A program made the translations under genes and the position numbers. The notes under the pieces were generated by a model. That model was not told where the DNA came from. It made no database searches and was given only the letters and a program-made list of their open reading frames with translations. From CAWBRT01 sp963832785 (GTDB lineage Bacteria; Acidobacteriota; Terriglobia; Terriglobales; Acidobacteriaceae): DNA of 64,000 bases. The DNA lies in assembly GCA_963832785.1 (NCBI GenBank), contig CAWHVF010000005.1, forward strand, positions 248,001 to 312,000. Direction: 5' to 3'. Below are positions 26,649-36,621 of this stretch, in pieces; the stretch's first letter is position 1, and each line of letters starts with the position of its first letter.

Positions 26649-26702
26649 GCGCGGCTGAAGCCTGCGCTTGCAAAACTTCGATAGGAGCAAATCAAGAACG
26701 AG

Positions 26703-27479
26703 ATGAGCGCATTACTGGAAATCAGGAACTTGCATGCCCGCGTCGCTGGGCAGGAGATTCTCAAGGGGATCAACCTGACGGTGAACCCCGGCGAAGTGCA
26801 CTCCATCATGGGCCCCAACGGCTCCGGCAAGAGCACCCTGGTGCAAGTGCTGGCGCGCCGCGAAAACTTCGAGGTCACCGCCGGAGAGGTGCTCTTCAGG
26901 GGCAAGGATCTGCTGGCCATGAAGGCGGAAGAGGCCGCCTGCGAAGGGCTTTTCCTGGCCTTCCAGTATCCGGTAGAGATTCCCGGAATCGGCAACGCTT
27001 ACCTGCTGCGCTCGGCCCTGAACGCGGTGCGCAAGTATCGCGGCGAAGACGAGATGGACGCCATGGACTTCCTGCCCATCTTCCGCGAAAAGCTCAAGCT
27101 GCTAGAGATGGACGAGAAGCTCATGAACCGCTCGGTGAACGAGGGGTTCTCTGGGGGCGAGAAGAAGCGCAACGAAATTCTGCAGATGGCCGTGCTTCAG
27201 CCCACGCTGGGATTGCTGGACGAGACCGACTCCGGGCTCGACATCGACGCGTTGCGCATCGTGGCCAACGGCGTCAACGCCATGCGTGGCCCCGAACGCA
27301 GCTTCATAGTGGTGACTCACTATCAGCGCCTGTTGAATTACATCGTTCCGGACTTCGTTCACGTGCTGGTGGACGGCCGCATTGTCCGTTCCGGCGGCCC
27401 CGAATTGGCGCTTGAGTTGGAAGAGAAGGGCTACGGAATGGTGGAAAGCCAGGAGCGGCAGAGCGCGCCAGCGGCATAA
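26703..27479 (+). CDS. sufC: SUF ATPase SufC
   Basis: 258 residues of ABC ATPase. The Walker A motif is GPNGSGKST (37-45). The Q loop is FLAFQYPVEIPG, and the signature is the SufC form NEGFSGGEKKRNE. Walker B is LGLLDETDSGLD, with a terminal H loop (VVTHYQRLLNY). SufC powers the SufBCD scaffold rather than a membrane transporter. The gene is followed by sufD after 20 bases. Confidence 0.97.
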   Translation: MSALLEIRNLHARVAGQEILKGINLTVNPGEVHSIMGPNGSGKSTLVQVLARRENFEVTAGEVLFRGKDLLAMKAEEAACEGLFLAFQYPVEIPGIGNAYLLRSALNAVRKYRGEDEMDAMDFLPIFREKLKLLEMDEKLMNRSVNEGFSGGEKKRNEILQMAVLQPTLGLLDETDSGLDIDALRIVANGVNAMRGPERSFIVVTHYQRLLNYIVPDFVHVLVDGRIVRSGGPELALELEEKGYGMVESQERQSAPAA

Positions 27480-27499
27480 AGAACCTGGGAGAGAAAAGA

Positions 27500-28924
27500 T
27501 TGATTACCGCAGCTCAGCATTTGGAAAATTACCTGGCGAGCTTCAGCGAGTTCGAAAAAACCGCCGCCGGCCACGACCTGCCCTGGTTGCAGCAGTTGCG
27601 GCAGAGGGCGTTCGCGCGCTTCTGCCAGGCGGGCTTTCCCACGACGCGGGACGAAGACTGGCGCTTTACCAACGTCTCCGAAATCGCGCGCACGCCGTTT
27701 CGGCTGGCGGCCAAGGCCGTTCCACGAGACGGCAGCACTGAGCTCACCCCGGCCGATCTTGCGCCGTGGCGCATTCCCGGCGCCGCTTGCCAGCTCGTAT
27801 TCATAAATGGGCGTTTTTCGCCCAGGCTGTCTTCGGTTTCGAAGCTGCCCGCCGGCGTCGAAGTGGACAGCTTGGCGCGCAAGCTGGCGCTCAATCCTTC
27901 GGCGCTTGAGCCGCACCTGGGCCGCTACCTGGATATCCAACGCGATTCGTTTTCTGCCCTGAACACTGCCTTTGCCGAAGACGGCGCGTACGTGCGCGTA
28001 GAACGCGGCATCGTTCTGGAGGCGCCCATTCACCTGCTGTTTCTGGGCGCCGACACAGGCGCTCCCGCCGTGACGCATCCCCGCAACCTGATCGTTGCTG
28101 AAGAAAACAGCCAGGTTTCTGTGGTGGAGGATTACGTTTCTCTTCCGCAGTCCGGGGCTGCGGTTACTTTAAGTAATTCGGCAACCGAACTCATAGCGGG
28201 CGACAACAGCGTGGTTGCGCATTACATGCTGGAGCGTGAACACCAGCGGGCGTTTAACGTTTCCACCCTGCGCATTCAGCAGGGACGCAGCGCCAACCTG
28301 GCGTCGCACTCGGTTCTGCTGGGGGGAGCGCTGGTGCGCAACAACGTTCATCCGGTGCTGGCGGGCGAGGGTGGCGAGTGCCTGATCAACGGACTGTTTG
28401 CCGGCGGGGGCGAGCAGCACCTCGACAACTACATGCTGGTGGAGCATGCCAGCCCGCACTGCGGCAGCCGCCAGTTCTACAACGGCATCCTCGACGAGCG
28501 CGCGCACGGAGTCTTTCACGGCCGCATCGTGGTACACAAGGGCGCGCAGAAGACCGACGCCAAGCAAACCAATCGTAACCTGCTGCTATCCGATTCGGCG
28601 CAGATCGACACCAAGCCGCAGTTGGAAATCCATGCCGACGACGTGAAATGCACGCACGGCGCCACCATCGGCCAGATCGACGAAGACGCACTGTTTTATC
28701 TGCGTTCCCGCGGCATCGACCAGGCAGCGGCGCGCACCCTGCTGCTGCGGGCCTTTGCCGCCGAGTGCCTGGGCCGCATGAAGGAAGAACCGGTCCGCCG
28801 GCACGTCGAGCGCCTGATGAGCCAGCGCTTGCTACAGATGGCCGCTGTCTCATCGCCCGCGCCGGCCGGCTCCGGACAAGGGTTAGCCGAGAACCCGGGA
28901 AGGACGCTGGAGGAAATTGCATGA
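27500..28924 (+). CDS. sufD: Fe-S cluster assembly protein SufD
   Basis: 474 residues. The N-terminal helical region includes FPTTRDEDWRFTNVSEI, a SufD signature. The central beta-helix includes GGALVRNNVHPVLAGEGGECLINGLF. The C-terminal KCTHGATIGQIDEDALFYLRSRGID segment is shared with SufB. SufD pairs with SufB in the scaffold. The start is TTG at 27500 with GGGAGAG upstream; no better codon is available near the conserved N terminus. The stop overlaps the sufS start. Confidence 0.95.
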   Translation: MITAAQHLENYLASFSEFEKTAAGHDLPWLQQLRQRAFARFCQAGFPTTRDEDWRFTNVSEIARTPFRLAAKAVPRDGSTELTPADLAPWRIPGAACQLVFINGRFSPRLSSVSKLPAGVEVDSLARKLALNPSALEPHLGRYLDIQRDSFSALNTAFAEDGAYVRVERGIVLEAPIHLLFLGADTGAPAVTHPRNLIVAEENSQVSVVEDYVSLPQSGAAVTLSNSATELIAGDNSVVAHYMLEREHQRAFNVSTLRIQQGRSANLASHSVLLGGALVRNNVHPVLAGEGGECLINGLFAGGGEQHLDNYMLVEHASPHCGSRQFYNGILDERAHGVFHGRIVVHKGAQKTDAKQTNRNLLLSDSAQIDTKPQLEIHADDVKCTHGATIGQIDEDALFYLRSRGIDQAAARTLLLRAFAAECLGRMKEEPVRRHVERLMSQRLLQMAAVSSPAPAGSGQGLAENPGRTLEEIA

Positions 28925-30204
28925 CTACGCTCCCCAAGAACTGGCCGCAACCTTCGCGCCTGCGCGAGGTGCCGCGTCCGGCGGCGGGTTTCAATGTCGA
29001 GCGCGTTCGCGCAGACTTTCCTATCCTGCGGCGGCAGGTTCGGGGAAAGAGACTGGTCTACCTGGACAACGCGGCCACCTCGCAGAAACCGGCGGTGGTG
29101 ATCGAGGCGCTGCGGCGCTACTACGAGCAGGAAAACGCCAACATCCATCGCGGCGTGCACTTCCTCTCCGAGCAGGCCACCGGCGAATACGAGGCGGCGC
29201 GTGCGGCCATACAGAATTTCCTGGGCGCGGGCGATGCCAGCGAGATCATCTTCGTGCGCAGCGCGACCGAGGGAATCAACCTGGTGGCTCAGAGCTACGG
29301 GCGCGCCAACGTCCGCGCCGGCGATGAAGTGCTGATCACCGCCATGGAGCACCACTCCAACATCGTGCCCTGGCAGATCTTGTGCCAGGAAAAAGTCGCC
29401 AAGCTGCGGGTAATTCCCATTACCGACAGCGGCGATCTGGTCTGGGAGGAGTTTGAGCGGCTACTGGGCCCGCGCACTCGCATGCTGGCGGTCGCGCATG
29501 TTTCCAACGCGCTCGGCACCGTCAACCCGGTGGCGCGCATGATCGAGCTGGCGCATCGGCGCGGAGTTCCCGTGCTGGTGGATGGCGCGCAGGGCGTGCC
29601 CCATTTGGCGGTCGACGTCCAGGCGCTGGACTGTGATTTCTACGTTTTTTCCGGGCACAAACTGTACGGTCCCACGGGAATCGGAGTCCTCTACGGCAAG
29701 GCGGCTTTGCTGGATGACATGCCTCCCTACCAGGGCGGCGGCGACATGATCAGCTCGGTGACCTTCGAGAAAACGACGTACAACAGGCTGCCCTACAAGT
29801 TCGAAGCGGGAACGCCCAACATCGCCGGCGCTATCGGCCTGGGTTGCGCCATCAGCTACCTGGAGGGCGTGGGGATGGCGGAAGCCTTCGCCCACGAGCA
29901 CAAGCTGCTGGCCTGCGCTACGCAGGCGGTCTCCGCCATTCCGGAGCTGCGCGTGATTGGCACCGCCCGGGAGAAGGCGGGCGTGCTCTCGTTCGTGATG
30001 GAGAACGTTCATCCGCACGACATCGGCACGATACTTGACCAGCAGGGAATAGCCATCCGCACCGGCCATCATTGCGCTCAGCCGGTGATGCAGCGCTTTG
30101 GCATTCCGGCGACGGCGCGCGCTTCCTTCGCGCTTTACAACACCGAGGAGGAGGTCGATGCCTTCGTCGACGGCCTGCGCAAGGTGAGGGAGGTCTTTGC
30201 CTGA
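28921..30204 (+). CDS. sufS: Cysteine desulfurase SufS
   Basis: 427 residues of fold-type I PLP enzyme. K247 in YVFSGHKLYGP binds PLP, H145 in EHHSN is the conserved base, and C385 in RTGHHCAQP is the persulfide-forming cysteine in the short group II loop. It takes sulfur from L-cysteine, gives alanine, and hands the sulfur to SufU. It overlaps sufD by ATGA and shares one base with the sufU start, so the genes are tightly coupled. Confidence 0.97.
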   Translation: MTTLPKNWPQPSRLREVPRPAAGFNVERVRADFPILRRQVRGKRLVYLDNAATSQKPAVVIEALRRYYEQENANIHRGVHFLSEQATGEYEAARAAIQNFLGAGDASEIIFVRSATEGINLVAQSYGRANVRAGDEVLITAMEHHSNIVPWQILCQEKVAKLRVIPITDSGDLVWEEFERLLGPRTRMLAVAHVSNALGTVNPVARMIELAHRRGVPVLVDGAQGVPHLAVDVQALDCDFYVFSGHKLYGPTGIGVLYGKAALLDDMPPYQGGGDMISSVTFEKTTYNRLPYKFEAGTPNIAGAIGLGCAISYLEGVGMAEAFAHEHKLLACATQAVSAIPELRVIGTAREKAGVLSFVMENVHPHDIGTILDQQGIAIRTGHHCAQPVMQRFGIPATARASFALYNTEEEVDAFVDGLRKVREVFA

Positions 30205-30653
30205 TGGCTGATCTGCGCGAGCTGTACCAGGAAGTGATTCTCGAACACAGCAAGGCGCCGCGAAATTTTCGCGAGCCGCGCCATGCCAACCTCAAGGCCG
30301 AGGGCTACAACCCACTATGCGGCGACCACTTCACGGTTTACCTGGAGGTGGAGGGCGACTCCATTCGCGATGCCAGTTTTCAAGGCGCCGGATGCGCCAT
30401 CTCCAAGGCTTCGGCCTCGATGATGACCCAGGCAATAAAAGGCAAGAGCCGGGCGCAGGCGGAAAGGCTTTTTGAGCAATTTCATCAACTGGTCACCGAG
30501 GGCAAATCTGCGGAGGACGCGCACGATCTGGGCAAGCTGGCGGTCTTCTCCGGGGTTTCGGAGTTTCCGGTGAGAGTTAAATGCGCCACCCTGGCCTGGC
30601 ACACGTTGCAGGCGGCGCTCGAAGGCAAACAGCAGCCGGTGTCGACGGAATAG
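30204..30653 (+). CDS. sufU: Zinc-dependent sulfur acceptor SufU
   Basis: 149 residues. The three conserved cysteines C39 (NPLCGD), C64 (GAGCAISKAS) and C127 (VRVKCATLAW), with D41, form the SufU zinc site that accepts sulfur from SufS. The ~20-residue insertion between the second and third cysteines (FEQFHQLVTEGKSAED) separates SufU from IscU. It starts on the last base of the sufS stop codon. Confidence 0.95.
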   Translation: MADLRELYQEVILEHSKAPRNFREPRHANLKAEGYNPLCGDHFTVYLEVEGDSIRDASFQGAGCAISKASASMMTQAIKGKSRAQAERLFEQFHQLVTEGKSAEDAHDLGKLAVFSGVSEFPVRVKCATLAWHTLQAALEGKQQPVSTE

Positions 30654-30693
30654 GTTGCGCCGTCGACGCAGTTCCTGCTGGGGGCAACAGGTT

Positions 30694-31269
30694 ATGGAAT
30701 CGAAGGCGGAAATCAAACTGACCAGGGCGTGCGCTGCCATTGGCATTCCCAACGGGGTTCGCGAAGTGCTTCCCCAGGGCTCAACGGTGCGCATTATGCA
30801 GTCGTTCGGCGCCAGCTACACGGTGATCGATCAGCGCGGCTACATGTTCCGCGTAGACGAGCAGGATGCCGACGCCTTGGGATTGTCTACGCGCACGCCC
30901 GCGCCGAGCGGCCAGGAGGTCTTCAGCGAGCAGGCGGTCTGGGAGCAGTTGAAGACAATTTACGATCCCGAGATTCCGGTGAACATCGTGGACCTGGGGC
31001 TGATCTACTCCTGCGAGGTTTCCAGCCTGGAAGACGGGGGAAAGAAAATCGAAGTGGATATGTCGATGACCGCCCCCGGTTGCGGCATGGCTGGCGTGCT
31101 CAAAGCCGACGTCGAGAGCAAGCTGGCGCGCCTGCCCGAGGTGAAGGAAGTTCACGTCAACGTGGTTTTCGACCCGCCCTGGAACCCGGGCCGCATGTCC
31201 GAGGCCGCCAAGCTGCAACTCGGCTTCGACGCCGACTACGGCACGGGGTCGCCGTTCCCGCCGATCTAG
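30694..31269 (+). CDS. sufT: SufT-like Fe-S assembly factor (MIP18/DUF59)
   Basis: 191 residues. The C-terminal DUF59 domain starts LKTIYDPEIPVNIVDLGLIY and carries MTAPGCGMAGVLKADVESKL with VVFDPPWNPGRMSEAAKLQLG. The N-terminal ~75 residues (VREVLPQGSTVRIMQSFGASYTV) are the extra domain of the SufT subfamily. SufT helps mature Fe-S proteins when demand is high. It is the last gene of the suf operon. The ATG at 30694 is preferred to the in-frame TTG at 30655, which directly follows sufU. Confidence 0.92.
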   Translation: MESKAEIKLTRACAAIGIPNGVREVLPQGSTVRIMQSFGASYTVIDQRGYMFRVDEQDADALGLSTRTPAPSGQEVFSEQAVWEQLKTIYDPEIPVNIVDLGLIYSCEVSSLEDGGKKIEVDMSMTAPGCGMAGVLKADVESKLARLPEVKEVHVNVVFDPPWNPGRMSEAAKLQLGFDADYGTGSPFPPI

Positions 31270-31305
31270 GGCCTCATAACACTATCAGTTGACTTGTTTC
31301 CGAGT

Positions 31306-31493
31306 TGTCATGCTGAGCGCCTCGGTCGCGCGAAGCATCCCTGTCAACTGTCCCAACCAGTGCTGCCTGCAGCTTTTCTATAAAAGCCCTTCAACTTCGT
31401 TTTCCGCTACCCCCGTGCTGGGATGCTTCGCTCATCACCCCAGCAACGGCAACCGCGGCCGTTGCTGAGGCCCCAGTATCACTCAGCATGACA
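31306..31493. repeat. TGTCATGCTGAG inverted-repeat element
   Basis: The left arm TGTCATGCTGAGCG at 31306 matches the complement of the right end CACTCAGCATGACA (ending 31493). The inner arms GCGAAGCATCC and GGATGCTTCGC are also complementary. A perfect hairpin CAGCAACGGC/GCCGTTGCTG lies near the right end. It belongs to the same general hairpin class as 691 and 21409. The rest of the 490-base spacer after sufT shows no gene. Confidence 0.6.
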
Positions 31494-31761
31494 GGTGCAA
31501 ACGGAATACCGACTCCCCAAATGCCTCTCGTCGCCCTGTCACAACGGAGCTTAATTATTCTGCAGTCGATCAACTGTGCCGTAATAATTAAGAGCGCTCA
31601 GGCAGAGTGAACACGCCCTAGCAGGCAGGCCTTTTGCACGCGCCTAGCTGGCGCTGAGAGCTCCCACCTTCGGCGTTACGCGCCAAAGGTGGGGTACAAA
31701 TGCGTTCTCTCCAACTGGGAAACGTAAGACGGGATCGTGCACTCCACCGAATCCGTGAACA

Positions 31762-32985
31762 TCAGATAATCTGGTCGGCGCGCAGCTTATGAATCTCCTC
31801 CTCGCCCAGGCCGAGCATATCTTTCAGTACGGCTTCGGTATGCTCGCCCAGTACCGGTGGGGGATAGCGAATCTCGCCGGGCGTACGGGAAAAAAACATT
31901 GGGATGCCCAGGGAGCGAAACATGCCGATGACCGGGTGCTGGATATCTACGACCATGTCGGTGGCTGCCGTCTGCGGCGCCGCCAGCGCCTCCAGCACGG
32001 TATTGAGGCGGGTGCAGGGCACGCCTGCCTTCGTCAAGGTTGCGATCCACTCGTCTGCCGGACGTTGGGCCATTGTCTCGGCGACAAGTGCATCCATTGC
32101 CTCGCGATTGACTATTCGGTCGCGGTTGCGCGCGAAACGCGGATCGCTGACCCATTCCGGATGCCCCAGTGCCGCTGAAAATCGTTGGAATTGAGCGTCG
32201 TTACCCACCGTCACGGCAATGTCAGCATCGTTGCAGCGATACGAACGATAGGGAACGATATTAGGATGGCCATTTCCAAAACGCCTCGACGGCTTGCCCG
32301 AAATCAACGCGTTCGACCCGACATTGGCCAGCAGCGCAATCCCGGTGGTATAAAGCGAGGCCTCGACGTGCTGCCCGGGAAGTCCGCGGTTACGGGCGTT
32401 CAGCGCGCCCAGGATGGCGATAGTGGCGTACAGGCCGGTGCACAGATCGATGATGGGAACGCCCAGCTTCATGGGTTCGCCGTCGGTCTCGCCGGTGATG
32501 CTCATCAGTCCGCTTTCGGCTTGCAACAGAAAATCGTAGCCGGGGGAGGCGTGCTTGGGACCGCGTGAGCTGTAGCCGGTGATGGTACAGTGAATCACCT
32601 GCGGCGCGTGCTGGTGCATGAAGTCCGTACCGCAGCCCCATTCAGCCATGGTCCCGTACTTGAAGTTCTCGACCACCACGTCGGACTTCTTGATGAGCTC
32701 ACGCAGAATGGCTTGCCCTCGCGCCTCCTTCAGGTTCAGAGTCATGCCGCGCTTGTTGCGGTTCACGCCCAGGAAGTAAGCCGCTTCCGTGCCCTGGAAC
32801 GGCGGTCCCCAGCCACGGGTGTCATCGCCGCGGCCCGGCAACTCTACCTTCAGCACCTCGGCTCCCATGTCGCCGAGAATCATGGTGCAGAACGGACCGG
32901 CCAGAACCCGCGTTAAGTCGAGTACTCGCAAGCCTGCTAAAGCGCCTCGTCCATTGGCCTGCACATTCATTTCTTTTTCATACAT
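31762..32985 (-). CDS. CaiB/BaiF-family (class III) CoA-transferase
   Basis: 407 residues. The N-terminal LRVLDLTRVLAGPFCTMILGDMGAEVLKVE is the family signature. The catalytic aspartate is the D of SPGYDFLLQ, which forms the acyl-aspartyl anhydride during CoA transfer. The C-terminal LPGQHVEASL and LGEHTEAVLKDMLG segments are also typical. The substrate is not readable from sequence; formyl-CoA/oxalate, succinyl-CoA/citramalate and similar pairs are possible. The ATG at 32985 follows GAGGGAA. It probably shares an operon with the TRAP transporter genes upstream, pointing to uptake and activation of one carboxylic acid. Confidence 0.85.
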   Translation of the reverse strand: MYEKEMNVQANGRGALAGLRVLDLTRVLAGPFCTMILGDMGAEVLKVELPGRGDDTRGWGPPFQGTEAAYFLGVNRNKRGMTLNLKEARGQAILRELIKKSDVVVENFKYGTMAEWGCGTDFMHQHAPQVIHCTITGYSSRGPKHASPGYDFLLQAESGLMSITGETDGEPMKLGVPIIDLCTGLYATIAILGALNARNRGLPGQHVEASLYTTGIALLANVGSNALISGKPSRRFGNGHPNIVPYRSYRCNDADIAVTVGNDAQFQRFSAALGHPEWVSDPRFARNRDRIVNREAMDALVAETMAQRPADEWIATLTKAGVPCTRLNTVLEALAAPQTAATDMVVDIQHPVIGMFRSLGIPMFFSRTPGEIRYPPPVLGEHTEAVLKDMLGLGEEEIHKLRADQII

Positions 32986-33159
32986 TAGTTTTCCCTCACT
33001 CTGTCGCCGATTGCGAAAGCGCGCCGTGGGCGGCTTCACACCCCGGCGAAACAGACCGTGTAATGGACGGGGAATAGATGCGCGCCTGCGTCTGCCAGGC
33101 TCGCGGCTGGGCAGTAGCTGTATCCATGGGGCCGCTCTTGGTCATCTGGCCGGCGTTGG

Positions 33160-34538
33160 CTATCTATGCAGCCATGCCACGGCTCCTTGCGCACTTATTC
33201 CCTTGATCGCATCGGGGAACCACATGGCAATGCCCGGAAAGGCGCATAGCACCACGACGGCCAGCGCCATGAGCACAACGAAAGGCAAAGTTCCCCAGAT
33301 GATCTCATTCAAGGGAATGTCCGGAGCCACGTTCTTGATGACGAATATATTCAGCCCCACCGGCGGGTGTATGAGCCCCATTTCCATGACGACGGTCATG
33401 ACCACCCCGAACCAGACCAGATCGAATCCCGCGGCCTTAAGCGGCGGCAAAATAATGGGCGCGGTCATCAGGATGATCGATACCGGCGGCAGGAAAAATC
33501 CCAGCACCACCACAAAGATGAGAATCGCCGCCAGCAGCAGCCACTTGGACAGATGCATGGCCACAATCCACTCCGCCGCCGACTGGCTGATGTGCAGGTA
33601 ACTCATGACATAGGAGTACAGCAGCGACATGCCGATGATGAACATCAGCATGGTCGATTCCTTCAGCGTGCTGCTGTAGATCAGCTTGACGTCCTTGGGG
33701 CGCCAAGTGCGGTAAACGATGGCGATCAGGACCAGCGCCAGAAGAGCGCCCAAGCCGGCCGTTTCCGAGGGGGTCGCATAGCCGCCGTAGAGTGCCACCA
33801 TGACGCCGGTCAGCAGGATGACGAAGGGCAGAACCTTGGCTAGCATTCTTACCTTCTGGCGGAGCGTCAAGACCGTTTCATCCAGGTACGCTGACTTTTC
33901 CCCACCCCGCTCATAGATCGCGAGGGCCTTTTTGTACTCGCTCTTGTACTTCAACATGGCATAACTGGAAAAAAGCGTTACCAGCAGCAGGCCCGGGCCG
34001 ATGCCGGCCAGAAACAGGCGGCCCAGAGACTGTTCCGCGGCCACGGCGTAGAGGATCATGGTGATCGAGGGCGGGAGCAGGATGCCAAGCGTTCCGCCGG
34101 CGGCGATGATGCCGGCGGCGAAACCGCCGGAATATCCGCGCTTCCGCATCTCGGGAATGCCGGCGCTGCCGATGGCCGAAGCGGTCGCCGGGCTGGAGCC
34201 GGCCATGGCGGCAAACAGCGCGCAGGCGAAGACATTGGCAATGCCCAGGCCGCCGGGGATCTTGTTCATCCAGGCATGAATGGCGGCATAGAGATCGGCT
34301 CCGGCGCGGGATTTCCCAATCGCCTGGCCTTTGAGAATGAACAGCGGAATGGAGAGCAAGGTGATGCTCGCCATCTCCTCGTATACGTTTTGGGTAATGG
34401 TGTCGAGCGCCGCCGCCGGCATAAGAAGTACATGAAGCCGACCGCCACCACGCCCAGCGCGAAAGCAATCGGCATGCCGGTAAACATGACCAGCAGGGTG
34501 ACAACACCGTAGAGAATACCGGTCGTTCCGACACTCAT
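33160..34538 (-). pseudogene. dctM: TRAP transporter large permease DctM (single frameshift)
   Basis: The gene starts at the ATG at 34538 (SVGTTGILYGVVTLLVMFTG), overlapping the dctQ stop. It reads correctly to GFMYFL at about 34420. There a missing base moves the homology to another frame, which continues MPAAALDTITQNVYEEM and runs intact to 33160 (GSSPATASAIGSAGIPEMRKRGY, PPSITMILYAV, HPPVGLNIFVIKN). Apart from this one base the ~460-residue, 12-helix permease is complete. The break is therefore recent or an assembly error. It drives Na+-coupled uptake of organic acids together with DctQ and DctP. Confidence 0.8.
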
Positions 34539-35137
34539 GAGGCCTTCCTCTGCCGGGAGAAGTGGGCAAAAATCTGCAGCAGCAGTTGCAGCGACAGGAT
34601 GGTCATTCCCAGCGCCAGCAGTCCGTAGGGAATCCACAAAGGCGGAGCCCAGGTCGATTCGGTGGTTTGCCCCTCGGACCAGGCTTCGTGGAACATCGCC
34701 CAGGACTTCCAGGAGAAGAAGCCGCAGAATGCGCAGGAGAAGACATCAATAAGAAAGCGCCGCACGCGGTTTACCGACGCCGGCAGAATGCTGGCCAGGG
34801 CTTCTATGCCAACATGCCCGCGGTAGGACTGCACGTAGGCGCTGCACATGAAAATGGAACCGACCAGCAGGAAGACCGAACACTCGTCCTGCCAGTCGGT
34901 GGACACCTTCAGGAAATAGCGGGTCAGCACGCTGTAGGTGAGAATGAAAGCGGCGGCCAGCAGCGCGATGCTTCCCAGGCGTATGATTTCCTGGTTGAAA
35001 CGGTCGGAAACGCGGGTAATGGCCGCCAGGACCCCTCCGCCGGCAACTTCCTGCCGCCCGACAATCTTTATGCTCGGTCCATGGCTCACAGCCGATTCTC
35101 CCGGTAGCTGGCCTATAATGATTTCCCTTTGGCTCAT
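34535..35137 (-). CDS. dctQ: TRAP transporter small permease DctQ
   Basis: 200 residues with four membrane helices. The family signature lies around TDWQDECSVFLLVGSIFMCSAYVQSYRGHVGIEAL. The protein joins DctM in the membrane. The ATG at 35137 overlaps the dctP stop by four bases, and its own stop overlaps the dctM start, so dctP, dctQ and dctM are translationally coupled. The longer frame to 35230 lies inside dctP. Confidence 0.88.
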   Translation of the reverse strand: MSQREIIIGQLPGESAVSHGPSIKIVGRQEVAGGGVLAAITRVSDRFNQEIIRLGSIALLAAAFILTYSVLTRYFLKVSTDWQDECSVFLLVGSIFMCSAYVQSYRGHVGIEALASILPASVNRVRRFLIDVFSCAFCGFFSWKSWAMFHEAWSEGQTTESTWAPPLWIPYGLLALGMTILSLQLLLQIFAHFSRQRKAS

Positions 35138-36159
35138 ACGAGCTTCTCCGCGGCTTTTAGCAGGCGGGCGCAGCGGGCGCTCCTGGCGGCGTAATCCTTC
35201 CAGGCGGTATCGCGGGCGATGGCCTGCCACTTCTTGACAGTGGTTGCCGACAGGTCGTAAACCTTGGCGCCATGGCTTTGATAGACCTTGGCCACTGCCT
35301 GGTCGTCGGCCTTGGCGGCTTCGGTGCCAAACTTCTCCAGCTCCGCCCCGACCTGCATGACCACAGTCTGCATGTCCTTTGGCAGCTTCTGGAAGATGTC
35401 GCGGGAGATTAGCAGCGGTTCCAGCATGAACCAGTAAGCTTTGCCGCGGCCGGTGGTGAGGTGTTTTGCCACCTCTTCCAGGCGGAAGGAGATCAGGCTG
35501 GTGGAGGAGGTCATGGCGGCGTCGAGCGCGCCGGTCTGCACCGCCTGGTAAATCTCGTTCGAGGGCAGTGACATCACCGAGGCCCCGGCGGCTTTGAGCA
35601 CCATGTCCATCTCACGGCTGCCGCCGCGCACCTTCAGCCCCTTGGCATCCTCGGGCTCGACCAGTCCCCGGTTGCGGCTGGCCACGCCGCCGGCCTGCCA
35701 TACCCAGCTCACAAACATGGCGCCTTTTTCATACAGCACCTCGGAAAGCAGCTTGCCGGCCTCGGAGTTTTTCCACGCCATGCCCTGCTCGTAGGAGGTG
35801 ACGATGCCCGGCATCAGGCCAATGTTCAACTCCGGAATCTCTCCACCCGAATAGGAGATGGGATAAAGCGACATGTCGAGTGCGCCGATGCGCACAGCGT
35901 TAAGCTGGGCGTTGGTTTTCATCAGCGACGCCCCCGGATAGACGGTGGCTTTCAAGGCGCCGTTGGTGCGTTTGGCGATCTCGTCGGCAAAGCGGTGGCA
36001 GAGACGGTCGCGGAAGTCTCCGTTCGGACCGCTGGCGGCAGGAAACTGATGAGATATCTTGAGATCCTGCGCGGGCGCCGCAAATGCGTAACGGCTCAAC
36101 ATGGTCAGCGTAGGCGTCGCTAACGCACCAATGACAAAACCACGCCTGGTGATTCCCAT
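35134..36159 (-). CDS. dctP: TRAP transporter substrate-binding protein DctP
   Basis: 341 residues. The leader MGITRRGFVIGALATPTLTM has a twin-arginine motif and an AFA cleavage site, so export is probably by Tat. The mature protein is a DctP-type binding protein. The central helix region has a ligand arginine candidate in GLKVRGGSREMD, and the SNEIYQAVQTGALDAAM segment is typical. It captures a carboxylate in the periplasm for DctQM. It is the first gene of the operon. Confidence 0.88.
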   Translation of the reverse strand: MGITRRGFVIGALATPTLTMLSRYAFAAPAQDLKISHQFPAASGPNGDFRDRLCHRFADEIAKRTNGALKATVYPGASLMKTNAQLNAVRIGALDMSLYPISYSGGEIPELNIGLMPGIVTSYEQGMAWKNSEAGKLLSEVLYEKGAMFVSWVWQAGGVASRNRGLVEPEDAKGLKVRGGSREMDMVLKAAGASVMSLPSNEIYQAVQTGALDAAMTSSTSLISFRLEEVAKHLTTGRGKAYWFMLEPLLISRDIFQKLPKDMQTVVMQVGAELEKFGTEAAKADDQAVAKVYQSHGAKVYDLSATTVKKWQAIARDTAWKDYAARSARCARLLKAAEKLV

Positions 36160-36621
36160 AAAGCTTTCTCCTTGTCCTTCAGGTAAATTCTTTTCCTTGC
36201 TCTTCCCGCGGCGCGCAGACGAGCGCCTCGCGGGCAGCGTGCGCCAAAATTTCGGCTTACGTTGAAGCCGTGCCGCGGCAGCAATACTTCAAGGGATTTG
36301 TTTATCAATTTTTCGGTCTGCTTATTAACTCGTCCCGCAACAACTCCGCCGTAAATTGTCAAAATCTCTCCGGCCTGTATACAGCAGTACGGCGGTAAAT
36401 ACAAGTATTTTTACTTAGTTCGGCGTGTAAACACCTTAGGGAATCATGACAAATTCACGATGAAAAATAGGTATTACCAGGGCTCAGGTAGTAGTTAATA
36501 CTAGTAGTTAAGATACTAAATATAAATAGGTTACTGCAACGTAGGGGCGATTACCCGTGCCTGTTGAAGGTACAGAAAATTGTGCAAGTGAGCGAGCGCT
36601 AAGGCGCTCACCCTACGATTG
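36160..36621. other. Spacer between dctP and the dCMP deaminase gene
   Basis: This 462-base spacer is AT-rich in its middle (36400-36540). It holds the CTGTATACAG palindrome and a hairpin GTGAGCGAGCGCTAAGGCGC near 36586. A 94-codon frame on the minus strand at 36120-36404 shows no protein features. I see no other gene or RNA. Confidence 0.4.
36375..36384. promoter_or_regulatory. Palindrome CTGTATACAG upstream of the TRAP operon
   Basis: This perfect 10-bp palindrome lies about 215 bases before dctP in an AT-rich stretch. It resembles the TGTATACA-centred sites bound by GntR/FCD regulators, which often control TRAP operons. No such regulator gene is in the window, so the assignment is tentative. 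Confidence 0.3.

Noticed and set aside
34410..34430. Programmed -1 frameshift in dctM
   Set aside because: There is no X-XXY-YYZ slippery heptamer and no clear stimulatory structure, and DctM is not known to use recoding. An indel or error is simpler.
36120..36404. 94-codon minus-strand frame before dctP
   Set aside because: It overlaps the dctP start and the promoter palindrome, and has no protein features.
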